64,000 nucleotides of DNA from Parafrankia sp. EUN1f (GTDB taxonomy: Bacteria; Actinomycetota; Actinomycetes; Frankiales; Frankiaceae), in NCBI RefSeq assembly GCF_000177675.1, contig NZ_ADGX01000035.1:1-64000 (forward strand), in the 5' to 3' direction. The position numbers and the translations under genes were made by a program. The notes beneath the pieces are model-generated. The model saw nothing but the letters and a program-made list of their open reading frames with translations, had not been told where the DNA came from and did no database searches. This document shows positions 39,172 through 50,300 of this stretch, one piece after another (within the stretch, counting starts at the first letter, position 1; each line of letters opens with the position of its first letter).

Positions 39172-40881
39172 TCACGTCCTCCCCACGGGCTGTTCCCGTG
39201 GCGGGTGAGCTGCGGTCAGGGCACGTCGGTCGATCTTTCCGCCAGCTGTGACGGGAAGCGTGCCCAGCACCGTCACGGCGCTCGGCACCATGTAATGAGG
39301 AAGAAGATCCGCGCACCAGGTGAGCACCTCGTCCGCGAATGCGCCGTCCGCTGCCGGTCCCGAAAGCGCCGAGCCGCCGTCGACCTGATCGACGCCACGA
39401 TCGGCATCAGGAACGACGAAGGCGAGCAGCCGGGGCGCCGCGGTGTCCCGGGACACCACGACCGCCGCCCGCCGCACCCGGGGGTGGGTGGACATGGCGG
39501 CTTCCACCTCCTCCAGCTCGAGCCGCATTCCCCGGATCTTCACCTGGTTGTCAGCCCGGCCGACGAACTCCAGCCAGCCGGCACTGTCCCATCGCGCGAG
39601 GTCCCCGGTCCGGTACATTCGGGCGCCATCGCCGGAAAACGGGTTGGCGACAAAACGCGACGCGGTCAGCACCCCGCTGTTCACATAGCCGCGGCCGAGC
39701 AGGAATCCGGCGACATACAGCTCGCCGATCACGCCGTCCGGCACCGGCTCCAGCCGGTCGTCAAGGAGGTGAATCTGGGTATGCGGATTGGGCCGACCAA
39801 TGGATGTGGCGAGACGCTCAGCGCTATCCCGGTAGATCACATGAGAAACGCCGATCGTCGTCTCGGCCGGGCCGTACCCATGGTAAAGATCGGTGTCGAC
39901 CTGAGCTCGGAAGCGTGCGAAGAGGGCCGGTGTGAGTACCTCGCCTCCGCACCAGACATGCCGCAGGGAGGCCAACGCGGGCGTGCCTTCCGCCGCTTCC
40001 AGCACGACGTCCAGCATCGACGACACCAGATAGACGAAAGTGACCCGCTCGGCCTCGATCAGGTCGACCAGATACCCCGGGTCGAGCTCACCCTCCGGCT
40101 CCGCCACGACCACCCGGCCCCCGCAGACGAGTGGCAGCAGGATCTCGTTGATCGAGATGTCGAACGACAGCGGAGCCTTGAACAGCGAAGCGTCGCCCGC
40201 GCCGAAGGTGAACAGGTCCGTCACCTGCCACCGTAGTCGCTCGGCGATCGCCTCATGGCGGATCATCGCCCCTTTCGGGGTGCCGGTCGAGCCGGACGTG
40301 AACATCACATAGGCCAGACCGGCCAAGGGGATCGAAAGATCCAGCGGTTCCGGCGACTCGTGGCCCCAGGCCCACGCGCGCAGATCGACCGGCACGGCTC
40401 GCACCCCGTCGACCAGCCCGTCGGGCTCATCCGGCTCCCTCGGCACCTCGGACGTCTCCGGACCCGTCACGATCAACTGCGCGCCCGAGTCCGCCAGTAC
40501 CCGCCGACGCCGCTGGTCAGGCCAGGACGGCTCCACCGGGACGAAGGCGCCACCGGCGACCATGGCCGCGAGGACCGCGACGATCATCTCCGCGGATCGC
40601 CCCAGCCGGACACCCACGACACCCTCCGGCTCGAGGCCGTGGCGGCGCATGGCCCGGGCGAGCTGGAACACCCGGTCTCCGAGCTCCCGATAGGTGAACC
40701 GCCCTTCTGGCGCCACGACAGCAGGCGCATCCGGCGTTCTCCGCACCTGGGCGACGAACAGATCGACCACGGTCGTCACGACCGCCGGCGCGCTGGTGTC
40801 GTTACAGCATTCGAGAGCGACAGCCCCGTCCGCCGCCGGCACCGGCGACACGCCACCCCTGAAAAGCGCACTCACAAGCAT
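39172..40881 (-). CDS. Free-standing NRPS adenylation enzyme, predicted for N5-formyl-N5-hydroxyornithine
   Basis: This 569-aa adenylation domain is complete from A1 to A10 and has no carrier, condensation or other domain. It shows FTYRELGDRVFQLARAM, A3 YVMFTSGSTGTPKGAM, A4 around FKAPLSFDISINEILLPL, A5 GYGPAETT, A7 [10 protein letters not shown]8 GRADNQVKIRGMRLELEEVE and A10 VTAGGKIDRRAL. The ten specificity positions, aligned by eye to GrsA, read D-I-N-Y-W-G-G-I-G-K. As I recall, this is the code reported for N5-formyl-N5-hydroxyornithine in coelichelin synthetase. The neighbouring giant NRPS has exactly one carrier domain without an adenylation domain (module 5), so loading in trans is proposed. 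The ATG at 40881 is chosen; a GTG at 40938 is also in frame. Confidence 0.9.
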   Translation of the reverse strand: MLVSALFRGGVSPVPAADGAVALECCNDTSAPAVVTTVVDLFVAQVRRTPDAPAVVAPEGRFTYRELGDRVFQLARAMRRHGLEPEGVVGVRLGRSAEMIVAVLAAMVAGGAFVPVEPSWPDQRRRRVLADSGAQLIVTGPETSEVPREPDEPDGLVDGVRAVPVDLRAWAWGHESPEPLDLSIPLAGLAYVMFTSGSTGTPKGAMIRHEAIAERLRWQVTDLFTFGAGDASLFKAPLSFDISINEILLPLVCGGRVVVAEPEGELDPGYLVDLIEAERVTFVYLVSSMLDVVLEAAEGTPALASLRHVWCGGEVLTPALFARFRAQVDTDLYHGYGPAETTIGVSHVIYRDSAERLATSIGRPNPHTQIHLLDDRLEPVPDGVIGELYVAGFLLGRGYVNSGVLTASRFVANPFSGDGARMYRTGDLARWDSAGWLEFVGRADNQVKIRGMRLELEEVEAAMSTHPRVRRAAVVVSRDTAAPRLLAFVVPDADRGVDQVDGGSALSGPAADGAFADEVLTWCADLLPHYMVPSAVTVLGTLPVTAGGKIDRRALTAAHPPREQPVGRT

Positions 40882-41324
40882 GCCCCATCTGTCGATGGCG
40901 AAACGGAACCCGTCGCCGCCCCCACCGGATCCGACCACCGGCGCGTCCAGGATTTACCGCGGAACCGGAGCACACAACCGACCGGGCGGCGACCAACATA
41001 AACTTTAGCAAGTACAGGTGTCTCGTTCAAGGACAATCCCATCCACACGACTCGGCCAGTTGAGTCTTTTCTATCGCCGACCCCGGACTCGCAGCATTCC
41101 TGTCAGTTGGCTGTGAGACGGAAATAACTCAGTAGTAATCCGATGCCCTGCGGTCATCGAATCCGTGGATTCACCGGCAGCCGACCGGACTCCTCCCGAC
41201 ATAGCCCGAGGCCTTTGCCGGAACCACTGCCACCGGAATCCGAGAATCGCGGCGCCGGCCGGTCCGGAAGGTTGCGCGAGAAGGCGGCCACGGCCGTGGT
41301 GAACCCCGCGGCCGTGGCGCGCAG
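40882..41324. other. Spacer between the NRPS gene and the free adenylation enzyme
   Basis: This is a 443-bp stretch, locally AT-richer (around 41000-41140) than its surroundings. No gene is supported. No second iron box was found; a TTTAGCAAGTACAGGT word at 41003-41019 is only a weak partial resemblance. A GGCCACGGCCGTGG stem near 41287 could end NRPS transcription. A separate promoter for the adenylation/panD pair may lie here. Confidence 0.4.
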
Positions 41325-44300
41325 TCAGCTGGAGTCGTCTGTTCCGCGCCCTGATGCCAGGGCAGCGAGGGCGTCCAGCGCCCGGACCCACGACGTCGCG
41401 AGGTCGCTGACGACCTCCATGGCGGGGCCGTCCGGTCCACGGGACCATCGCGCCGTGAGCTCGGGACCGCCCGGACCGTCGAGAACCCTCACGATCAGGC
41501 TCACCGGGAAGGGATCGGGCTGCTCGGCGTTCCAGTCCGCGAAGAGCTCCTCGTCCTCCGCGGCGACCGCCCAGTCGGCCGTCTCGCCCCGTGTCAACCG
41601 GCCGACGTAGTTCAGGTAGACCGTGGGCAGCGGTGCGGCGGAGAGCTCGGGCGCGGTCCGCGGGTTGAGGAAGCGCAACATGCTGTAGTCGGTTCCGCCG
41701 TCGGGAACGGATGCCATGAGTGCGTGCACCCGGGCCGCCGCGGCGTCCACGGAACGCTCGCCGAACACGGCGCCGTCGGTGGCGTCCCGTTCGAGGAGGA
41801 ACGGGAAGATCTCCGCCATCCAGCCGACCGTTCGGGACAGGTCGACATCCCCCACGATCTGCTCCTGCCGGCCGTGCGCCTGGACTGCGACGATCATCCC
41901 CGATGTCCCGCTCTCGCCTGGGCGGGTCCGGTCGGCGACGGCCAGGGACAGCGCGGCGAGCAGCAGCTCGTCCACACCGATGCCGAAACCGGCGGGCACC
42001 GTCGACAGAAGCGGCGCCGCCCGTTCCGCAGGCACGCTCACCGTCACCGCCTGGGCCGCGGCCGCACTCACCTGCCCGGCCGCACCCACCTGCCCGGCCG
42101 AGCCCTCCTGCCCGGCCGCCGAGCCGGTCTGCCCGGCGGATTCGGCAAGCCCGCCGGCCTCCACCGGATCCACGGGCCGGGCGACCCATTCCACGGGCGT
42201 GGCCCGGCCCAGCAGGTCCGACCAGAACGGCAGCCGTGACGCCGTCTCCGGGGCCCGCGCACGGTCGTCGAGGCGGCGCGCCCAGTCGGCGTACGAGACG
42301 GGAACCGGCGCGAGCCGGGGCGGTTCGCCTGCCGCGAGCGCCTGCCAGGCGGCCGCGAGATCCTCCAGCACGATCGACCAGGAGACACCGTCGATCAGGG
42401 CGTGATGGATGATCAACAGGAGTCGGCCCGGACGCGCGCCGCCCGCGTCCAGCCAGACGGCCCGGATGGCCTGCCCGGCGTCCGGATCGAGCTCGCGGTT
42501 GGTCGACGCCGCCAGCTCCGCGATCAGCGACCGACCGGCCTCGCTGTCGAAGCCGTCGCCCGAGGCGAGGTCAGTGGCGTCGACCCGCCGGATCCAGCCG
42601 CCGACGTCGACGCCGCCAGGCGGCGCGATCACCAGCGACCAGGCCGGACCGCCGTCCGCACCCACCGTCGCCGCGCCCGGGGGAAGCGCCAGCCCGCCGG
42701 GCAGGTCCGAGCGGACAAGCCTGGCCCGCAGGACGTCGTGCTGGTCGACGACGGCTGTGAGCACCCTGGTCAGCGTCGCGTGGTCCAGCCCGCAAGGCGT
42801 GCGCAGCAGCACCGGCGAGGAGAAGGACGCGAAAGCGTCCGTGCCGTCGCTCGTACGCCCGCGCCCGCGCGCCGACTGCAGCGCCGGGGTCGGTGGGACG
42901 ACCACCGCCGCCGCGGCCTGGCCGGGCTGCGGGGCCTCCGGGCGCGGCGCGCGGCGCCGCACGACCGTCGCGAGCGCGCCAGGCGTGCGATGGCCGAACA
43001 GCAGCCGCGGAGTCACCACGAGACCGGCGGCGCGGATCCGGTTCACCAGCCGCATCGCGACGATGCTGTCGCCGCCGAGCGCGAAGAAGTCATCGTCGAC
43101 GCCGACCTGGTCAACCCCCAGTACCTGCAGGAAGGTGTTGACCAGGATCTCCTCGATGTCGTTCGCGGGCGCGCGGCCGGCGGTGGCCGTCGCGGCACTC
43201 CCGTCACCGCGATCGTCGCCACCGGAGCCACCGGAGGTGCCAGAGCCACCGGAGCTGCCGGCGGCCACGAGGGCGGCGCGAGACGCGGTTGCCGCGGGGA
43301 TCGCCGCCCAGCTCAGCCGCAGTGCGCTGAGCGGTACGGACGGATCCGCGGCCACCGCGGCGAGGACGTCCCGCAGGCGCTCGGCGATCCGGTCCACGCC
43401 GGCGCGGTCGAACAGGTCGTCACTGTAGGCGACGCCGATGGTCATACCGCCCTCGGCCCCGCCCCGTTCGATGAAGTCGAAGGACATGTCGAATTTGGCG
43501 TCCGCCCGCAGCACCGGTTCGGGACGTGCGCTGATGCCGTCGAACGCCAGCTCGTCGACGACATCGGACGCCGCGAGATACACGATCATGACCTGGAACA
43601 GGGGATGGCGGGCCAGCTGCCGCGGTGGGTTCACCGCCTCCACCACCCGGTCGAACGGCAGCTCCTGGTGGTCGAGCGCGGCGAGGTCACCCGCGCGGAC
43701 CCGTCCGAGCAGCTCGCCGAACGACGGGTCGCCCGCCAGGTCGGTGCGCAGGACCACGGTGTTGAGGAAGAAGCCGACGAGGTCGTCGAGCGTGTCATCG
43801 GTCCGGCCGGCGACCGGGCTGCCGATGGGGATGTCCTCCCCCGCCCCCAGCCGGTGCAGCAGCGTCGCGACGGCTGCCCGCAGCACCATGAACATGCTCG
43901 CGTTGTGGGCCCGACCGACCGCGCGCAGCGCGCCGACGACGTCGTCGTCCAGGGAGATCTCGACGATTCCGCCGGTGTGGCTCGGCTCCGCCGGCCGCGG
44001 CCGGTCGGTGGGCAACGCCACCTCGTCAGGCAGGCCGGCCAGCGCGCCGCGCCAGAACTCCCTCGAGCGCGCGGCGGGGCTGGTGACATCGGACTCGTCG
44101 CCAAGCAGCCGCTGCTGCCACAGCGTGTAGTCGACGTACTGGACGGGCAGCGGCGCCCAAACCGGTGCGGCACCCGCCGCTCGCGCCCGATAGGCCACCG
44201 ACAGGTCACGGGCCAGCGGACGGTCCGAACCCTCGTCCGCCGCGATGTGATGCACGAGGAACTGTGCGATGTGCAGCCGGGACGAGCAGCGGACGACGGT

Positions 44301-47300
44301 CACCCGCATCGGCGGCTCGTGCTCGAGATCGAAGGAATACGCCGCCGCCCGGGCGAGGATGTCCGCCAGGCCCGCCTCACCCGGCTCCGGCTCCAGTTCC
44401 AGCTCCGGTTCGGCGTGGTCCGCGCTCGTCGGCGGGATCCAGTCGACCACCTCGAACGAGATCCGTGCCCGGGAGGGATCGAGGACGCGCTGGAACGGCT
44501 CGCCGTCGGCGCTCGGGAAGACGGTGCGCAGCGACTCGTGCCGGGCCACCACGTCGTCCACCGCGGCGCGTAGGGCGGCCACGTCCAGCGGGCCGGTCAG
44601 CCGCCAGGTGATCGGGATGTTGTAGGTCGGGCTGGGGCCCTCCAGCTGCGCCAGGACCCACAGGCGCCGCTGCGCGGCCGACAGTGGTGGGTGTTCCGGC
44701 CGCTGGTGGCGGCCGACCGGCGGGCGGGCGGTGCCCGCCGCCTCCATCCGCCGTGCGAGCCCGGCCACCGTCGGCTCCTCGAAGACCGTGCGGGGTGTGA
44801 TCTCCACCCCGAAGGTCGAGCGGATCGCCGCGCACAGCCGCATGACGAGCAGCGAATGGCCGCCGAGGGCGAAGAAGTCGTCGTCCCGGCCCACCCGCTC
44901 GACGCCGAGCACCGCGGCGAACCGCTCCGCGAGCAGCTCCTCGCGGGCGTCCCGGGGCCGCCGGCCGCCCGCCAGGGTCGGCGCGGCCGGTTCGGGCAGC
45001 GCCGCCCGGTCGAGCTTGCCGTTGACCGTGCGGGGCAGCCGCCCCAGCACGACGAATGCCTGCGGAACCATGTGCACCGGCAGCACCCGGGCCAGGTGGG
45101 CACGAGCGTTCTCGGTCAGCTCGTGCTCGGTCAGCTCGCGCTCGGTCAGCTCGCGCGCCGCCAGCTCGTGCGCCGCCAGCTCGTGCTCGGCCGGATCGCC
45201 CGCCGCCGGTTCCCGCTCCGCCGGCACGGCTGGGCCTGCCACCAGGTAGGCCACGAGCTGGAGGGCGGGCGGTGCGTCCGGGCGGAAGACGACCGCGGCC
45301 GCGTTGACACCGGCGACCGTCTCCACGGCACGCTCGATCTCCCCGAGCTCGATCCGGAAGCCCCGCAGCTTGATCTGGTCGTCGGTACGCCCGAGGAAGG
45401 CGAGTGCGCCGTCGGGCCGCCGCCGGGCCCGGTCACCGGTGCGGTACATCCGCTGGCCCGCCGGGCCGAACGGGTCGGCGACGAAACGGCCCGCGGTCAG
45501 GTCGGGGCGGCCCAGGTAACCCCGGGCCAGCCCGGGGCCGGCCAGGTACAGCTCGCCCGCCACCCCGTCCGGGACCGGCGAGAGCGCCGCGTCGAGAAGG
45601 TAGGCATACGTGTTGGCGATCGGCCCCGCCCAACCAGGCACATCCCGACCCTGGCCCTGGCCCGATGCGTCCTGGGCCGGTGCGTCCTGGGCCGGTGCGT
45701 CCTGGCCCGGTGCGTCCTGGGTGGGGTGGTCCGGATCGCCGGCCGGCTCGGGCCGCGGGTCGGTGCCGGCGCTGTGCCAGCCGTAGGCGTCGACCGAGTA
45801 CTCGGTCGGCCCGTACAGGTCGTGGCTCACCATTCCCGGCGTCGACCGCAGCCGCTCCCACAGCGCCGGCGCGGTGGCCTCGCCGCCGACCATCAGCACC
45901 CCTGGCCGGTGGCCCTCGGCGCGGAGGAAGCCGTGGTCCAGCAGCTCCTGGAGGTAGGTCGGCGTCAGGTCGAGCACATCGATCCGCGCCCGCTCGATGT
46001 GGTCGACGAGCGCGGCCGCGTCCCGCGCGGTCGCTTCGCCGACCACATGGACCTCATGTCCGGCCAGCAGCCACAGCAGAGGCTCCCAGGAGCCGTCGAA
46101 GCTGAACGAGGCGGCGTGTACGACACGCTGGGCGCCGCGGTCCGGTCCGGCTGCCTCCTCGGCCGGCGCCATGAGGTCGACCGCGTGGGACGCGAAGAGG
46201 TTGGCCAGGCCACGGTGGGTGCCGACGACCGCCTTGGGGCGCCCGGTCGAGCCGGAGGTGTAGATGACGCTGGCGGCGCTGTCCGGCAGGGGTCGGGTGT
46301 ACCCGGCGAACGCCCGGCCGGAGCCCTCGCCGTCCGCGGCTGTGCCGTCAGACAGCAGCACGACCTCGGCGGCGGCGGGCGGGAGGCGGTCGGCCAGCAC
46401 CGCCGTGGTGAGCACGGCCACCGGGGCCGCGTCGGCCAGCACGAACGAGAGCCGTTCGGGGGGATGCTCGACGTCCAGTGGCAGGTAGCTCGCGCCGGCC
46501 GCCAGCACGCCGAAGATCGCCGGGACCATCAGCGCACGTGGCAGCGCAAGGGCGATCACCGTCTCCGGGCCGCCGCCGATCCCGTGCACGAGCCCGGCGA
46601 TCCGGTCGACCTGCGCCGCGAGGTCGGTGAACGTGGCCCGGCCCGTGTCGGTGACCAGCGCGACCCGGTGGGGGAACGCGGCCACGGCCCGTTCGAGCAG
46701 GTCCACCACCGTGTCACCGCCCGGGGGCAGTTCTCGCCGGGGGCCGGCCGCCGCGCGCAGCGCCGCCGCGCGCTCGCGGTCGTCCACGATCTCCAGCTGG
46801 CTGACCGGCCGGTCCGGCTCGGCGACGAGCCCGGCCAGCAGGCGGGTCAGCCGGTCGGCCAGCCGGGCGCCGCCGGCCGGTTCGATCACGTCGGTGGCGA
46901 ACTCGACCAGAATCGTGATCTCGTTGCGCGCGGCACGGTCGACGAAGGTCACGTCCAGGTCGAACTTGGCTGTCCCGACCTCCGGGTTGATCCAGGTGAC
47001 CGGCCCGCCGAGCAGGTCCCGGTCGTCCTCGGCGAGGTGGTGGTAGCCCGCCATCACCTGGAACAGCGGGTTCACCCCGGGCACGCGGCGCGGGTTGACC
47101 GCGGCGACCACGTCCTCGAAGGGGAGGTCCTGGTGGTCGAAGGCGGCCAGGTCGGTGCTGCGGGTCCGCGCCAGCAGCTCCCGGAAGGTCGGATCGCCGC
47201 CCAGGTCGGACCTGATCACCAGGGTGTTGACGAAGAAGCCGACGAGCCGTTCGAGCGCCGTGTCGGTCCGCCCGGCGATGGGAACGCCGATCGGGATGTC

Positions 47301-50300
47301 GTCACCCGACCCGAGCCGGTGCAGCAGGACGGCGATGGCCGCGTGGGTGAGCATCGACATGCTCGTCCCGGTCCGGGAGCACAGCTCACGCAGGCCGGTC
47401 GCGACCGCGCCCGGCAGGACGCGGACCACCCGTCCGGACGCCCCGTCGCGCACCGCTGGCCGTGGCCGGTCCAGCGGCAGCCCGATCTCCTCCGGCAGGC
47501 CGCGCAGGGCCTCCAGCCAGAACGCGCGCTGCCGGGTGGCCAGGCTGTCCTTGGCGGCCGGATCGCCGAGCAGAGCGGTCTGCCAGAGGGTGTAGTCGGC
47601 GTACTGGACCGGCAGCGGAGCCCATTCCGGCGCCGCACCGGCCCGCCGCGCGGTGTAGGCGGCGTCCAGATCCAGCAGGAACGGCCGGTCCGACCATTCG
47701 TCGGTCGCGATGTGGTGCAGGATCACGACCAGTGTGTCGCCGGTGTCGCCGCGCAGCACCATCAGCCGCAGCGGGATCTGCGCGGTCAGGTCGAACGGCT
47801 CCGCCGCCGCCTGGGAGATGCGGGCGGTCACCTCGTCCCGCGCACAGTTCTCGACGGTGAGACGGGGCCGGGCGGTGGTCGGGTCGAGGATCCGCTGGTA
47901 GGGCTCGCCGTCGACGACGTCGACGACGGTGCGCAGCGCCTCGTGCCGCTCCAGCAGGTCACCGACGGCCGCGTGCAGCGCCTCGACGTCGACCCGCCCG
48001 GCGATCTGGAACGCGATCGGGTAGTTGTAGGCGGTCGAGCCGTCGCCGGCCGAGGACGTCAGCTGGTCGACCAGCCACAGCCGGCGCTGCGCCGCGGAAA
48101 GCGGGATCCGGTCGGGGCGCTCACCGGCGACCAGCGGCGGGCGGGTGGTCGCGGGTGCCTGGCCGGCCACCTTCGCCGCCAGGGTCTCGACCGTGGGGGC
48201 GTCGAACAGGTCGCGGATGGCCAGGTCGATCTCCAGCGTGGCCCGCGCCCGGCTGACCACCCGGGTCGCGAGCAGCGAGTGGCCGCCCAGGGCGAAGAAG
48301 TTGTCGTCGGCCCCGACCTCGGGCAGACCGAGGACGTCGGCGAACAGGTCGGCCAGGGCCTGCTCCAGCGCGGTGGCCGGTGCCCTCCCGGAGCTTGTCG
48401 CCACCGGCTCGGCCGGCGGCAGCGCCGCCACGTCGAGCTTGCCGTTGGCGTTGCGGGGAATCGCCGGCAGCGGCACGAAGGCCGACGGGACGAGGTAGTC
48501 GGGCAGCAGGGCGGCGAGGTCGGTACGCAGGCGACCGACGATCGCGGCGGCGGCGCGGGCCGCCGTCGGGTCGTTCGTCACCGCCACGCCCGGCGCGGGC
48601 CGGGAAGCGGGATCGTCGGCTGGTCGGACCACCGGCAGCGCCCGCGGGCCGGAACCCCGCACGAACAGGGCGTCGAGCCGCCCGGGGTCGTCCGGGCACG
48701 GGGTGAGAGCGGCCTCGTAGCCGAGGCTGTCGGCCAGCTCGTACAGGTCCTGCGGCTCGACCGTGGCCGCGGCGGACGCCGTCGGGCCTTCCGCCGCGAC
48801 GACCTCGGCGGCGGCGAGCTCGGCCGCGATCCGGGCGTCGGGAATACCGGCGAGTCGCACCCGTGCCGGTGCTTCGGCGCCCAGCAGCGCGCCGAGGCTC
48901 TCAAGGTCACCGGTGTCGACGCCCCAGGCCAGCGAGCGCGGCTCGGACGACGCGGTACCGGCATCGGTCCCGGCATCGTCCGACGCGGTCCCGGCGTCGC
49001 CGTCGAACACACCGGACCGCAGCACCACGTCGTACCGGTGCCTGGTCAGCTCGTTGCCGAAGCGTCCCCGCCGGACGCGCACCGACACCTCCAGGCCCTC
49101 CTCGGCGGCGATCCCGAGGAAGAACGCCGGTGCCACCACCAGCTCCTTCTCCAGCAGCATGCGCCGGTCCACCGCGGCGGTGAGCCCGGTCGAGGCGACG
49201 GGCCTGCCGCCGGAGCGGGCGAGCTCGATCGCGGTGTGGAAGATCCGCAGTCGACCCAGGTCGCGGACGTCGCCGACGAACAGCGAGCCGCCCGGGGCCA
49301 GCAGGGCGAGCGCGGAGCGCAGCACCGAGGCCAGGTAGCCGGCGCTCGGGAAGTACTGGATCACCGAGTTGATGATGATCGTGTCGAAGTAGCCCGCGGG
49401 CAGCCCGTCGGTGACATGCGCCGGCTGGTTGCGCAGCTCCACCCGGCCGAAGCGATCCGGGTCGGTGGCCAGCTCGGCGCGCAGTTTCGCGATGACCGGC
49501 GCGGCGAGGTCGGTGCCCCAGTAGGCCTCGACCTCGGGTGCGAGCCCGCCGAGCAGGAGGCCGGTGCCGACACCGATCTCCAGGACGCGCCGGGGTTCCA
49601 GCGCCCGGATCCGGTCGAGGGTGGCCGCCCGCCATTCCCGCATGTGCTCGAACGGGATCGGTTGGCCGTCGTAGCTGGAGTCCCAGCCGGCGAAGTCCTC
49701 GGTGAGCGCGGCGGTCGGGATTCGCTCGTACTCGTCGCTGTAGATCTGGCGCCACTCGCCGACCTGGTCGTCCTCGCTCGCGGCGGTCTCGGCGGCCGAC
49801 CGCTCCGCCGGCACGACGTAGGCGACGAGCCGCTTGGAGCCCGGCAGGGCCGGGTCGTCCGTGGCGATCACCGCCGACTGGCTGACCGCCGGGTGGCTGT
49901 CGAGAGCGAAGGTCACCTCCCCGAGCTCGATCCGATGGCCGCGGATCTTCACCTGGTCGTCGGTCCGCCCGAGGAAGTCGATGTTGCCGTCGACGCGGCG
50001 GATGGCCAGGTCACCGGTGCGGTACATCCGGTCACCGGCCCGGAACGGGTCGGCGACGAACCGGGTGGCGGTCAGGCCGAAGCGGTCGAGGTAGCCGCGG
50101 GCCAGGCCGTCGCCGGCGATGTACAGCTCGCCGGGGGCGCCGTCGGGCACCGGGCGCAGCCACCGGTCGAGCACGTAGATGCTGGTGTTGCGGATCGGCC
50201 GGCCGACGGTCGGCGTCGGGCTGTCCGCCGTCGGGGCACCGAGCGTGTTGATCGTGTACTCGGTCGGCCCGTACAGGTTGTAGCCGGTCGTGTCAGCCGT

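Noticed and set aside
41003-41019. Second iron box before the free adenylation gene
   Set aside because: Only a loose partial match to the IdeR consensus; the second half-site is missing.
45112-45192. Leucine-zipper-like [10 protein letters not shown] run as a dimerisation helix
   Set aside because: It is a 15-bp slippage repeat inside an adenylation-domain loop; there is no heptad pattern.
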